64,000 nucleotides of DNA from Saliniramus fredricksonii (GTDB taxonomy: Bacteria > Pseudomonadota > Alphaproteobacteria > Rhizobiales > Beijerinckiaceae). The position numbers and the translations under genes were made by a program. This document shows, piece by piece, positions 56,602-64,000 of this stretch (position 1 is its first letter; each line of letters begins with the position of its first letter). Location of the stretch: positions 620,001 through 684,000 of the forward strand of contig NZ_FMBM01000001.1 of assembly GCF_900094735.1 (NCBI RefSeq). The letters are read 5' to 3'. The notes beneath the pieces are model-generated. The model was not told where the DNA came from. It saw only the letters and a program-made list of their open reading frames with translations, and ran no database searches.

Positions 56602-57627
56602 ATGGACAACATTAGCATCATCGGCCTTGACCTCGCAAAGCGGGTCTTCCAGGCGCACGGCGCGCGAGCGGACGGTAGCGTCGGCTTCCGCAAGAAGCTG
56701 GGTCGCTCGCAGGTTCTCGGCTTCTTTGCCAAGCAGCCGCGCTGCATCGTTGCTATGGAAGCGTGTGCGACGGCCCACGAGTGGGGCCGCGCGATCGGCG
56801 AGCTCGGTCACGAGGTCCGCCTGATCCCGCCGATCTACGTCAAGCCGTTCGTCAAGCGGCAGAAGAACGACGCGGCCGACGCAGAGGCGATAGCCGAGGC
56901 GGCGGGTCGCCCGACCATGCGCTTCGTCGCGGTCAAATCCGAGGCGCAGCAGGCGAAGGCGATGGCTTTCCGGACGCGGGACCTCCTCGTCAAGCAGCGC
57001 ACGCAGCTCATCAACGCACTGCGGGGCCACCTCGCCGAGCACGGCCTCATAGCGCCGCAGGGGCCGGCTCATGTCAAGGTGCTGGCGGACGCGCTGGAGG
57101 CAGCCGGCTCGCGTCTCGAGACGCTCGTGATCGAGCTGGGGCGCCTCTATCTCGAGCAGATCGAACTGCTCTCCGGCAGGATCGCGGATCTCGACAAGGT
57201 GCTGAAGCGCGAAGCGGCGCGGGAAGAAGACACCGCACGACTGATGACCATGCCTGGCGTGGGCCCGCTGACTGCGATGGCGGTCCAGACCTTCGCCCCG
57301 CCGATGGAGACGTTCAGGCGTGGACGCGACTTCGCAGCCTGGACGGGGCTCGTCCCTGTCCAGCGATCGACCGGTGGGAAGCAGATCCTCGGACGAACGT
57401 CCAAGATGGGGCAGCGCGACATACGGCGTCTCCTGATCATCGGCGCGATGTCGGTGGTCCGCTGGGCCGTCAGGAAGGGCGCGCCGGAAGGCAGTTGGCT
57501 CGCACGCATGCTGGCCCGCAAGCCACGCATGGTCGTCGCCATCGCGCTGGCCAATAAGATGGCGCGCGGGATCTGGGCGATGTCGACGCGGGGAGAGAAC
57601 TTCAGGGGTCCGGTCGCCGCGGTCTGA
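56602..57627 (+). CDS. IS110 family transposase (element B)
   Basis: The 341-residue DEDD/serine recombinase is identical to that of element C. N-terminal RuvC-like domain (about 1-150) with LDLAKRVF, EACATAHEWG and KNDAADAEA; C-terminal domain with PGVGPLTAMAV and the serine motif in QILGRTSKMGQRD. Intact, so the element may be mobile. Confidence 0.94.
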   Translation: MDNISIIGLDLAKRVFQAHGARADGSVGFRKKLGRSQVLGFFAKQPRCIVAMEACATAHEWGRAIGELGHEVRLIPPIYVKPFVKRQKNDAADAEAIAEAAGRPTMRFVAVKSEAQQAKAMAFRTRDLLVKQRTQLINALRGHLAEHGLIAPQGPAHVKVLADALEAAGSRLETLVIELGRLYLEQIELLSGRIADLDKVLKREAAREEDTARLMTMPGVGPLTAMAVQTFAPPMETFRRGRDFAAWTGLVPVQRSTGGKQILGRTSKMGQRDIRRLLIIGAMSVVRWAVRKGAPEGSWLARMLARKPRMVVAIALANKMARGIWAMSTRGENFRGPVAAV

Positions 57628-57897
57628 TGACGACATCAGCCGAGGCAGCCGGGCCGTTGGGCGTGTGAGGAAGTCGACAGCAAGGTAAGGGCAAACGATC
57701 GGTCAGATCGGGATCGAGAAAAGCATTTGAACCCAAAGAGCCTCGAGCTCGCGCTGTTGATGTGCACTCGATCCGCGTATCTCCATACTGGCCCGCGGTC
57801 CGTTCAGAGCCGCATCTCAAGGCCTGATACATGACCGCACCCGATCACGCGCTTGAGCCGAGCAGAAACCTCTTGCACGAACGGGGGCATCCATACA
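57628..57897 (+). ncRNA. Predicted bridge RNA/seekRNA region of element B
   Basis: TGAACCCAA (57728-57736) is the exact complement of the right target TTGGGTTCA. GCGCTGTTGATG (57751-57762) equals the left target-element junction over 12 bases. GAGCCTCGAGCTCG between them can fold as a hairpin. TCCAT (57782-57786) and ATACATGA (57827-57834) match the element's own left and right ends. The order right target guide, left target guide, then donor guides is the same as in element A. Confidence 0.75.
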
Positions 57898-58365
57898 TGG
57901 GTTCACAAGACGGCTAACGTCCTGAACAAGTTCCCGAAATCCATGCAGCCGGCGGTGAAGGCCGATCTGCGCGAGATCTGGCAGGCCGAAACCCGCGCCG
58001 CGGCGGAAACCGCCATCGACACCTTCGCCGAGAAATACGGCGCCAAATACGAGAAGGCCGTGACCTGTCTCACCAAAGACCGCGAAGCCTTGCTGGCATT
58101 CTACGGTTTCCCCGCCGATCACTGGGATCACCTGCGCACCGGCAATCCGATCGAGAGCGTGTTCGCCACCGTCAGGCATCGAACCGTGCGGACCAAGGGA
58201 GCATTGTCGCAGAAGACCGCGAAGCTCATGGTCTTCAAGCTCGTTCAGGCCGCCGCAAAGACATGGCGCCGCCTGAAGGGCGCGAAGCAGTTGCCAATGG
58301 TCATCGAAGGTGTCAGATTCACCAACGGTGTCGCCGTAAACGGCACCAAAAACCGCGCCGCCTGA
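57898..58365 (+). pseudogene. IS256 family transposase, C-terminal part
   Basis: After the TG core the frame resumes with GFTRR-free sequence WVHKTANVLNKFPKSMQP and runs through FYGFPADHWDHLRTGNPIES (catalytic Glu in NPIESVF) and RHRTVRTKGALS to a stop at 58365. Complete C-terminus. Confidence 0.87.
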
Positions 58366-58381
58366 TCAGGCCGTATCACCC

Positions 58382-59159
58382 AAAATCCCGCATAGCTCTC
58401 GCAGAGCCATATAACGTGTGCCACCGTTCCGAGGCGCAGTACGGCCTCAAGGAGGCTTGTCCACTGCCGCCGCGTCAGTAGGTCCTTTGCTGCGATGACT
58501 GAATTGAGATCTTGTACAAACTGGCGTGCAGGAAATGCCCCGCCGCCTACGTCAGGGCAGTCCGGCATCGCTTCAGGCGGAGCCGGCACGAATTTCCAGT
58601 TGGGCTCCGGCAGCCATGCCTCCACCTCCGACTGAAGGAACCGGGCGAAGATGTCGTCATCATCGCGGACTGCAAGCGCTTCGAACAAGTACCTCCACGT
58701 CGCTTCCGCTGCTGACCGGTTGCGTGAACCCAGCCAGACCATTCGTCGGACCAGCATTCCAGGAGTCCATGGGTTACCTGCTAGCCTGGGCGAGCCGGAA
58801 AACAGGGCCAGCTGTGGCACTAGAGGAGTCACTTGTAGGAAGCGTTTGGCGGACTGGTTCGACCGTTTGGGACTCTCGAGTACCGCGTTCAGCAGAGTGT
58901 CAAAAGCGTCCGGATCGAGCGTGCCGTTGGACGGTTTGGATGCCTTTTCGCGAGCTTTCCTGATCAGCGCTTGCAGCCTGGTGCCTTGCGGGGGCACGGA
59001 ACGCTCGTTTACCCCGGGCAGCCCGATCACCCGATAGAGTGATGACAGGACCACTTCGGACGTCGCATACTCTGGGGCTGGCGACATTGCCAGCGCGCCT
59101 TTGCCATAAGCAGCATGCGACTTGCCCCAAGGAGCGTCCCGGAAGTCCGCAAGGCTCAT
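58382..59159 (-). pseudogene. Middle defence protein (DptG position), N-terminal part
   Basis: N-terminal ~259 residues, start MSLADFRDAPWGKSH overlapping the ATPase stop by 4 bp. Sequence such as YATSEVVLSSLYRVIGLPG and LTRRQWTSLLEAVLRLGTVA is helical and without known motifs. The frame runs to WLCESYAGFW, then into the IS256-type element; the C-terminal part is at 54851-55636. In DptF-G-H loci the gene between the two ATPases is DptG, also poorly characterised. By position I treat this as its analogue. Confidence 0.65.
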
Positions 59160-61264
59160 GGGCGGTTGCTCCTGCCGACCATACCGAATCCTAAGCGCCT
59201 TTTCTCAATCGTTACGCCGCTGCCTAACCGGATTTCGGCACGACGAAGAACATTTACATCCCGTACGATTGGGCCAGCGAGGCGTGCTCCTGTGGTGTCG
59301 AGTAGCGCGAGAACTGAACGCGGGAGTGAGGCATAGGACATGCCTCGCTCGATATCCTTGACCGCCTTGAACAAGTCATAGGTCAAGGCAACGTCTTGCG
59401 CCGAATTACCCTCTCCCACCTCGAGAAAGCGCAATGGAGCCGCTGGTCGCCCGTCCGCGGCGGCGTGAGCGGGCTGCACATGCCGCCTCGGCACGACGAG
59501 CAATGCCTGCACGTTCGAAGGAGGAAGCGGCTGGCCAAAGGTTGTGGTCAGGGAAACCTCAAACTCCTGGTTTTTGTTGAGCAACAGCTCAATCTCACGT
59601 GCTACTTCGAACAGGCTGTCGTCTTTTTTGTCTTCCACGACTGCCTGAAATTCACGCAGGACGGAGGCATCAAGAACGGTCATTGTGCGAGCCCCGATTG
59701 ACCTACGCACCAGCCGGCAGGAGAAGTCGCGCACCATCCTTTGGATCCGAGTCGCGGTTGCGGGGCGCTTCTTTCGAACATCCTGCCGAGAAAGAAAGGT
59801 ATCCAGCTCGGCCAGTCGGCGCAGGAGCTCGACCTCAAGCGCCGTTAGGATTCGTGACTTGCGAACATGCTCTAAGCCCTCGGCGACTGAGCGGCTAAAG
59901 CGCGTATCGATGTCGCGGAGCCGGTAGTTCGTATTGCGACTGACCTCGACAGTGGTGTCGGGGGAAGCGAGAGCTGGGTCGAGAAGGCCCGAGAAGCTGT
60001 CCAATACCCCTTCGATCATAGTAGGCAGGTAAGGAGATCGTCTGGAGCTCAAGAACCAGTGCAATCCCATTGCGGTGTTGTTGTCTTGAAGCCCAAGCTC
60101 CTTGATGTCCTTAAGCAAAGACGGCCCGGCCTCTCGGTCCCAAAGGTGGAACAGCGCATGATGGTACTGGGCAGCAACTAGCTCGAAGATAGCCGAGGAT
60201 GTCCTCGACGACGGCTTGGCCTTGCGGACGGCCTGCTCGTCCGCAACGGACAATTTCGCGGCCCAGGCGCATGGCATGAGGTCAGACTCCCGCGTCTCGT
60301 GGCGGTGGCCTGCGAGCAGATACGAGAACAGCGAAAAGAGGTCACGGAAGCTCCAGCGCTTTCCGCTGCCAAGTTCATACCAGCGCAACATTGCGAGCAA
60401 TCCTGTTTGCTCGCGGGGGTGCGAGAGCTGTTCTCGGCTGGTGCAGAACGGGCATCGCTGACCAGCCTCGCACTCGCCATAAGAGGGCCACAAGCTCGTT
60501 TGGATCGCTTGCCGGAGGACCTGCTCAGCTGGTGGCGGATCCCCGTCATCCGTGGAAACCAGCAGAGACTCCATGTCCATCGGCCAGACGGCGATATCCG
60601 GGTGTCCCCCAAGGGGCCAGCACGACGGCGCGTCGGGAAGAAGGCTGACCGCCCGGGTTACCCTTTCCAGCAATGTGCGCAATGCGGGCTGATCTGTTTC
60701 CGCGGCCAATATAAGCGCGTCGTCTAGCACACCGCGGTTTACGCAGCAAAGATACAGCCCGGTCGCGCCGTCGGCTAGCGCGCTACCAAGTTCCTGAAGC
60801 AAAAGCTCAGCTGCTGACTTGCCCGTGGCGCCGGCAACAACGGAGGCATCTTGCACGATCGACAGTGCAATGTCTCCGCGTGGGGGCCGAGCTAGTCGAC
60901 CGGCGTCGACGGAGACTAAACGAGGCACCTTGCCTTCTGTAGGACTAAATCTGCTCGCGAGTTCCCCTAACAGGGCACCCCCGCAATTAAGCGAGGCGTC
61001 AAGCCATCCCATAGTCGTTTCGATCGCCTCGGTCTTCCCGTTGCCGGGACCGCCTACGAGCAGGACCACGCGTGGTGCCTCTGGGATCCCCCTGCCAACT
61101 TCGGCGCACCACCGATCGAGCTTGGCCAGAAGGTTCGTCTTAAAAACTCGTTCTCCCGGCCGGCCACTTGACTCATCGAAGGGACGGCGCACGCCTCCTG
61201 ACCGGTTGCCGGCCCAGTCAAGAAGCTGCGCGGGAAACCGCGGTGCAAGCATACCTTCAGTCAC
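59156..61264 (-). CDS. P-loop ATPase of the defence operon (DptF-like by size and position)
   Basis: The 702-residue protein has Walker A in LLVGGPGNGKTEAIET (71-79), a Walker-B-like GLYLCCVNRG near 180, and a cysteine cluster YGECEAGQRCPFC near 260-275 that may bind zinc. The C-terminal half is helical with no named domain. It lies 3 bp after the methyltransferase gene and overlaps the middle gene by 4 bp. It resembles DptF in having a P loop and heading a trio that ends in a HerA-like giant ATPase. It is intact although its partners are broken. Confidence 0.72.
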   Translation of the reverse strand: MTEGMLAPRFPAQLLDWAGNRSGGVRRPFDESSGRPGERVFKTNLLAKLDRWCAEVGRGIPEAPRVVLLVGGPGNGKTEAIETTMGWLDASLNCGGALLGELASRFSPTEGKVPRLVSVDAGRLARPPRGDIALSIVQDASVVAGATGKSAAELLLQELGSALADGATGLYLCCVNRGVLDDALILAAETDQPALRTLLERVTRAVSLLPDAPSCWPLGGHPDIAVWPMDMESLLVSTDDGDPPPAEQVLRQAIQTSLWPSYGECEAGQRCPFCTSREQLSHPREQTGLLAMLRWYELGSGKRWSFRDLFSLFSYLLAGHRHETRESDLMPCAWAAKLSVADEQAVRKAKPSSRTSSAIFELVAAQYHHALFHLWDREAGPSLLKDIKELGLQDNNTAMGLHWFLSSRRSPYLPTMIEGVLDSFSGLLDPALASPDTTVEVSRNTNYRLRDIDTRFSRSVAEGLEHVRKSRILTALEVELLRRLAELDTFLSRQDVRKKRPATATRIQRMVRDFSCRLVRRSIGARTMTVLDASVLREFQAVVEDKKDDSLFEVAREIELLLNKNQEFEVSLTTTFGQPLPPSNVQALLVVPRRHVQPAHAAADGRPAAPLRFLEVGEGNSAQDVALTYDLFKAVKDIERGMSYASLPRSVLALLDTTGARLAGPIVRDVNVLRRAEIRLGSGVTIEKRRLGFGMVGRSNRP

Positions 61265-61267
61265 ACG

Positions 61268-62710
61268 CTACTCCGCTGCCGCTACGGTGCGCAGCTCGCT
61301 TGTTGCAAAGTCCGCTTGCGCAAGCTCAATTTCCTTCAGCGCCTGCGATACTGCCATCCCGATTACACGCGCCAGATACGGTGGCACGGCATTGCCGACT
61401 TGAGTATACCGCGGGCACTCGCGTGTCCGCCGGTCGCCCCCTGTTGTGTATTTGCCCTTAAACAAAAACCAATCAGGGAACGACTGAATGCGCGCACTTT
61501 CTCGGACCGTAAGGATCCTTGGCTCTGAATAATGCAGTACATCGTCAGGCAGAGTCGTAATCGTTGGCGCCGGCTCAGTCGGGGACATGGGGTATATTCG
61601 GTGCTTCTTGAGACCATATCCGAGGCGCGCCTCGTCGTTCATCCGGACGCCCTTGCGACATTCCAGGAGTATCCGGGCAAACCTTTGGCGAACTTCATCT
61701 CGGTGGCGCGCTAGCCGCATGCTGTTAGGCGTGCCCGAGGCGCCCTGACGCATGAGCTCTTGGTAGGTCGTCATAGCTGAGCGGGGCGTGGCCTCGAAAA
61801 AACCACGCGGCGATTGGGCATCGGTGCAGGGCACCATTGGGCGATCTCCAATCTCCAAGTCGGAGATCGCATCCGCGGCAGATATGACCTCGCCTACCCC
61901 GAGTTCCCGCAGCTGCTGACACCGTGCTTCTTCTAGCAACGCAAAGACGCGATCGATGCCGCCAGCAAGAAATGGCAAAAGACCTTTTCGTATGCCGATG
62001 GCGATAAGCCTGGAACGCTTCTGCGGTACTCCGAAGCGGGACGCATCCAAGAGTTCGGCTTTCACCACATAACCGGCGGCATCGAGACTATCAGCCAACC
62101 TCTCGTAAAAGGATTGCTTTCGCGGCGAGCGCCCCGATTGCAGGTCAACCACGGCCCCACTCTTATGGGCTACCTGCATGCCCGGGACGTTTTCTAGGAC
62201 CAGCACGTTCGGCTGCAGGGCTTCAACGACTTCAACATACTTGTTGAAGAGTAGGTTCCGGGGATCGTCCTCTATTCTCCGTCCCGCGAAGCTAAATCCC
62301 TGACAGGGGGGGGCACCGGCTAGAACCTCGACCTCGCCGCGCAGTTGCTCGAGTTGTTCCTTGTGCTCTCCGAGGACCTCATCGATACCCCACGCCCGCT
62401 GGTCCAGCCAGGACGGCCACATGAAGCGGTATGCTTCTGGCGAGTCATCCCCAATGAAATTGGTGGAGAACGTCTCAAATGCCATATCGTCGCGCTCTAT
62501 TGCAAAGAGGCCACGCATCCCCGCCAGAGAAAGCCCGAGAGACAGCCCTCCACAGCCAGAAAACAAGTCCACAAACTTTCGCGCCTGCTTGACCTCGTCA
62601 AACTCGCCTGCATCCTTGCCGAGTGCTTCGCGCAGCGTCCTGCCGCCAGCCGAGCCCCCAAGCCCGGTCAGGTCAGCCAGCAATCCATCCTTTTGCGCCC
62701 GTCTGGCCAT
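61268..62710 (-). CDS. DNA (cytosine-5-)-methyltransferase
   Basis: The 480-residue enzyme has all main C5 motifs in order: I KFVDLFSGCGGLSLGL (45-60), IV GAPPCQGFSFAGRR near 131 with the catalytic Cys, VI VLENVPGM, VIII GVPQKRSRLIAIG near 230, and X YTQVGNAVPP near 440; the target-recognition region lies at about 250-400. It transfers methyl from SAM to cytosine C5 in an unknown site. It leads the ATPase genes and has a Vsr gene at the operon end. Intact. Confidence 0.94.
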   Translation of the reverse strand: MARRAQKDGLLADLTGLGGSAGGRTLREALGKDAGEFDEVKQARKFVDLFSGCGGLSLGLSLAGMRGLFAIERDDMAFETFSTNFIGDDSPEAYRFMWPSWLDQRAWGIDEVLGEHKEQLEQLRGEVEVLAGAPPCQGFSFAGRRIEDDPRNLLFNKYVEVVEALQPNVLVLENVPGMQVAHKSGAVVDLQSGRSPRKQSFYERLADSLDAAGYVVKAELLDASRFGVPQKRSRLIAIGIRKGLLPFLAGGIDRVFALLEEARCQQLRELGVGEVISAADAISDLEIGDRPMVPCTDAQSPRGFFEATPRSAMTTYQELMRQGASGTPNSMRLARHRDEVRQRFARILLECRKGVRMNDEARLGYGLKKHRIYPMSPTEPAPTITTLPDDVLHYSEPRILTVRESARIQSFPDWFLFKGKYTTGGDRRTRECPRYTQVGNAVPPYLARVIGMAVSQALKEIELAQADFATSELRTVAAAE

Positions 62711-62722
62711 TGCCTCTTACCC

Positions 62723-62905
62723 TCAACTTTCCCGAGGCTCGACAGTCGCTGCGTCACTCAGCGCCGTCAGCCGTTCGAACTCTTCCACGGCCACGACCAC
62801 CACAACCGGGCGGCCGTGTTTCTCGATCACCACCGGTTCGGCTCGGGCGGTGTCGATGAGCAGGCCGAACTGATGCTTCGCGTCCCGTGCGGACATGGCC
62901 TTCAT
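62723..62905 (-). CDS. Phd/YefM-type antitoxin-like protein, short, no toxin partner
   Basis: The 60-residue protein MKAMSARDAKHQFGLLIDTA has the Phd/YefM N-terminal fold with VVIEKHGRPVVVVVAVEEFE. Its C-terminal toxin-binding tail is almost absent (usual length about 75-90). No Doc/YoeB-type toxin lies on either side; the methyltransferase begins 12 bp downstream. Phd proteins bind operators of their own operon, so it may serve as the operon's repressor instead of an antitoxin. It could also be the leftover of a lost toxin-antitoxin pair. Confidence 0.78.
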   Translation of the reverse strand: MKAMSARDAKHQFGLLIDTARAEPVVIEKHGRPVVVVVAVEEFERLTALSDAATVEPRES

Positions 62906-63298
62906 GGCATTGCTCCCCGCTTTGGGTCACAATGAACAAAAGAGTCCGATATCACAATCAGGAAGTCGTTGGGATCGACGACCATTGCTGCGACGGACAA
63001 AGGATACTTTGATGCGCCAAGTCGCAGTGAACGGGCGTTGGATCTCAGGAGCTTTTGGTGAACGCCCCTGACATCGAAGTGCATAGCCGCGACGCTCTAT
63101 TATTGTTGTCTTTCCAGTACTTTGAAGAGAATTCACCAAATCCGCGCAGTCATCAGGTCCAGAGAATATCGGCCATGAGAGACCGCCTCCGGGCTTCCGG
63201 GCACCGGGGTCGGTGTTCAGCCCGTCCCGCATAACCCTCGAAAACAACGGAAAAATCTGGCCGCAGCCGGATGGAGAGAACGCTTTCGCGGGGGCAAG
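62906..63298. other. Intergenic region between the defence operon and tRNA-Ser
   Basis: About 390 bp. The defence operon promoter must lie here. A minus-strand frame ending at 62927 reads [20 protein letters not shown] and may be a gene remnant, but no family or start can be assigned. No integrase and no repeat of the tRNA 3' end was found. Confidence 0.5.
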
Positions 63299-63388
63299 TG
63301 GCGGAGGGAGAGGGATTCGAACCCTCGATACGGTTTCCCGTATACACGCGTTCCAGGCGTGCGCCTTAAACCACTCGGCCACCCCTCC
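63299..63388 (-). tRNA. tRNA-Ser (anticodon GGA)
   Basis: A 90-nt tRNA on the minus strand, with acceptor GGAGGGG pairing with TCCCTCC, D-arm GCCGAGTGGTTTAAGGC, anticodon stem-loop CGCCTGGAACGCG with GGA, a long variable arm TACGGGAAACCGTA, T-arm GAGGGTTCGAATCCCTC and an encoded CCA. The long variable arm is typical of serine tRNAs. The defence operon lies on its 3' side, a common place for islands. Confidence 0.95.
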
Positions 63389-63519
63389 GGCGGGACATTC
63401 GCGCCACTGGCTTGGTGACGCATCCGGTCTGCGCTGCGGTGTATACCGCATGTCCGGCCAAGCGCAAGGGTCGGGGCGCGGGTTGCCTGAAAAATTCGCG
63501 ACGGGCCTGCGTCGGCGCG

Positions 63520-63957
63520 TCAATCCGCAATGGCAAAGGCATCGATTTCGTGATGCGGCAGGGCGGACGGGGTGACGTAGACGGCATCGGCGCGCAGGGT
63601 GAAGCCGGTGCTCCAGGGGTTCCTGGCGCGCCAGGCACGCACCGCGCGGTTGAACAGCCGATGCTTGCGCGCGCCGATCGCGGCCTGCGCCAGATCGAGC
63701 CGCGCGCGGGCCTTCACCTCGACGAAGATCACCGTTGCGCCGCGTTTCATGATCAGATCGATCTCGCCGCCCGAAGCCGCAAAACGGCGTTCGAGCGGGC
63801 GGTAGCCCTTGCAGATCAGAAACCCCATCGCCAGCCATTCGGCGAGATGGCCGCGCAACAATGCCCGGCGGCGCTTGCGTTTGCGCGTGGCACCCTGCCC
63901 GGTTTGCGTGCTCTGCCCATAATCGGCATCACGCCCGCCTTGCCGGTCGCTGCGCAT
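63520..63957 (-). CDS. YraN family protein (UPF0102)
   Basis: The 145-residue protein has the nuclease-like YraN pattern: [21 protein letters not shown] near 40-60, then [20 protein letters not shown] (65-84), with the acidic and Lys residues of a restriction-endonuclease-like fold, and a basic tail. Its role is not settled; it is usually linked to DNA repair or recombination. An 11-kDa, Arg-rich N-terminal extension precedes the domain. Its ATG overlaps the stop of the upstream gene (TGATG). Confidence 0.92.
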   Translation of the reverse strand: MRSDRQGGRDADYGQSTQTGQGATRKRKRRRALLRGHLAEWLAMGFLICKGYRPLERRFAASGGEIDLIMKRGATVIFVEVKARARLDLAQAAIGARKHRLFNRAVRAWRARNPWSTGFTLRADAVYVTPSALPHHEIDAFAIAD

Positions 63958-64000
63958 CAGGCGCCATCCCCCGATGTGCCGCGTGCAAGTGCGATGGCGC
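63957..64000 (-). CDS. rsmI: Probable 3' end of rsmI (16S rRNA 2'-O-methyltransferase), partial
   Basis: The last 14 codons of a minus-strand gene (ending ALARGTSGDGA) run from the window edge to a TGA at 63957-63959 that overlaps the YraN start. RsmI is the conserved upstream neighbour of YraN in many bacteria, so I name it on position; the sequence alone is too short to prove it. Confidence 0.4.
   Translation of the reverse strand, partial: AIALARGTSGDGA

Larger units (their letters stand above)
56517..57897 (+). mobile_element. IS110 family, IS1111-type element B (1,381 bp)
   Basis: Same length and sequence as element C, inverted relative to it. Target reads GCGCTGTTGGGTTCACAAG. Sub-terminal inverted repeats TGGATGCCCCC and GGGGGCATCCA lie near the ends; 85 bp precede the transposase and 270 bp follow it. 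Confidence 0.9.
55637..58381 (+). mobile_element. IS256 family element (second type), split by element B
   Basis: Ends start GGGTGA on both sides (GGGTGACGCAG at 55637; complement of GGGTGATACGG ending at 58381). The transposase is split by a 1,381-bp IS110 element; joined it gives 422 residues. Flanks CGCGAATCT and AAAATCCCG do not form a target duplication. Confidence 0.78.

Noticed and set aside
63299-63388. Repeat of the tRNA-Ser 3' end as an att site
   Set aside because: I looked for a second copy of the T-arm and acceptor sequence and found none in the window.
1-64000. CRISPR array
   Set aside because: No spaced direct repeats of 25-40 bases were seen; the only tandem array is the 21-bp coding repeat.

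Overview
The window reads as a chromosomal segment of a GC-rich alphaproteobacterium, most likely Hyphomicrobiales/Rhizobiales (Salinarimonas- or Methylobacteriaceae-like). I base this on the UPF0173 hydrolase next to ruvX, the hpf-ptsN pair, aromatic catabolism genes, a TctABC transporter operon, several dipeptide-type ABC genes and alphaproteobacterial codon use. This is inference from gene content; no rRNA or marker gene is present.

Layout. (1) 0-4 kb: housekeeping genes (UPF0173 hydrolase, ruvX, ptsN, hpf). (2) 4-9 kb: pobA-pcaB (4-hydroxybenzoate to protocatechuate pathway), an M20 peptidase and a frameshifted CPBP protease. (3) 9.1-12.6 kb: a Crp/Fnr-type regulator, a periplasmic Spy/CpxP-like protein and a CopB-type copper ATPase. 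(4) 13-23.8 kb: a ten-gene minus-strand operon with tctCBA, two 2-hydroxy-acid oxidoreductases, a LacI regulator, an RraA-type aldolase, a thiolase-like protein without the usual nucleophilic cysteine, a DUF35 partner and an NDP-forming acyl-CoA synthetase. It looks like uptake and degradation of an unknown carboxylic acid. (5) 24.4-38.2 kb: a BKACE enzyme; a low-GC methyltransferase broken at a T10 tract; then a second catabolic cluster with a dipeptide-type ABC transporter behind a sigma-54 promoter, an MFS exporter, three isochorismatase-family hydrolases and two half-size permeases. The hydrolases and the sigma-54 promoter suggest scavenging of a nitrogen compound.

(6) 38.2-47.6 kb is an insertion-sequence graveyard: IS5 and IS3 remnants, a truncated cation-efflux gene, a LysR gene, an IS1380 split by an IS110/IS1111-type element, an IS256 and an IS1634. 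(7) 47.6-62.9 kb is a defence-like operon on the minus strand: Phd-type antitoxin, C5 cytosine methyltransferase, 702-aa P-loop ATPase, a middle protein, an 1,828-aa HerA/FtsK-like ATPase and a Vsr endonuclease. Three of its proteins resemble in size and order the DptF-DptG-DptH restriction trio of phosphorothioation systems, but here they sit with a cytosine methyltransferase. The middle gene and the giant ATPase are broken by an IS256 (itself split by an IS110) and by a second IS110. (8) 63.3-64 kb: tRNA-Ser(GGA), YraN and the probable end of rsmI.

The strongest finding comes from reading the three IS1111-type elements. Their exact ends can be set at a TG core because each interrupted ORF is restored in frame. 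The 3' non-coding RNA region of each element carries segments that match its own target on both sides and its own donor junction, and these segments change together between the two element types. This fits RNA-guided (bridge RNA/seekRNA) target choice.
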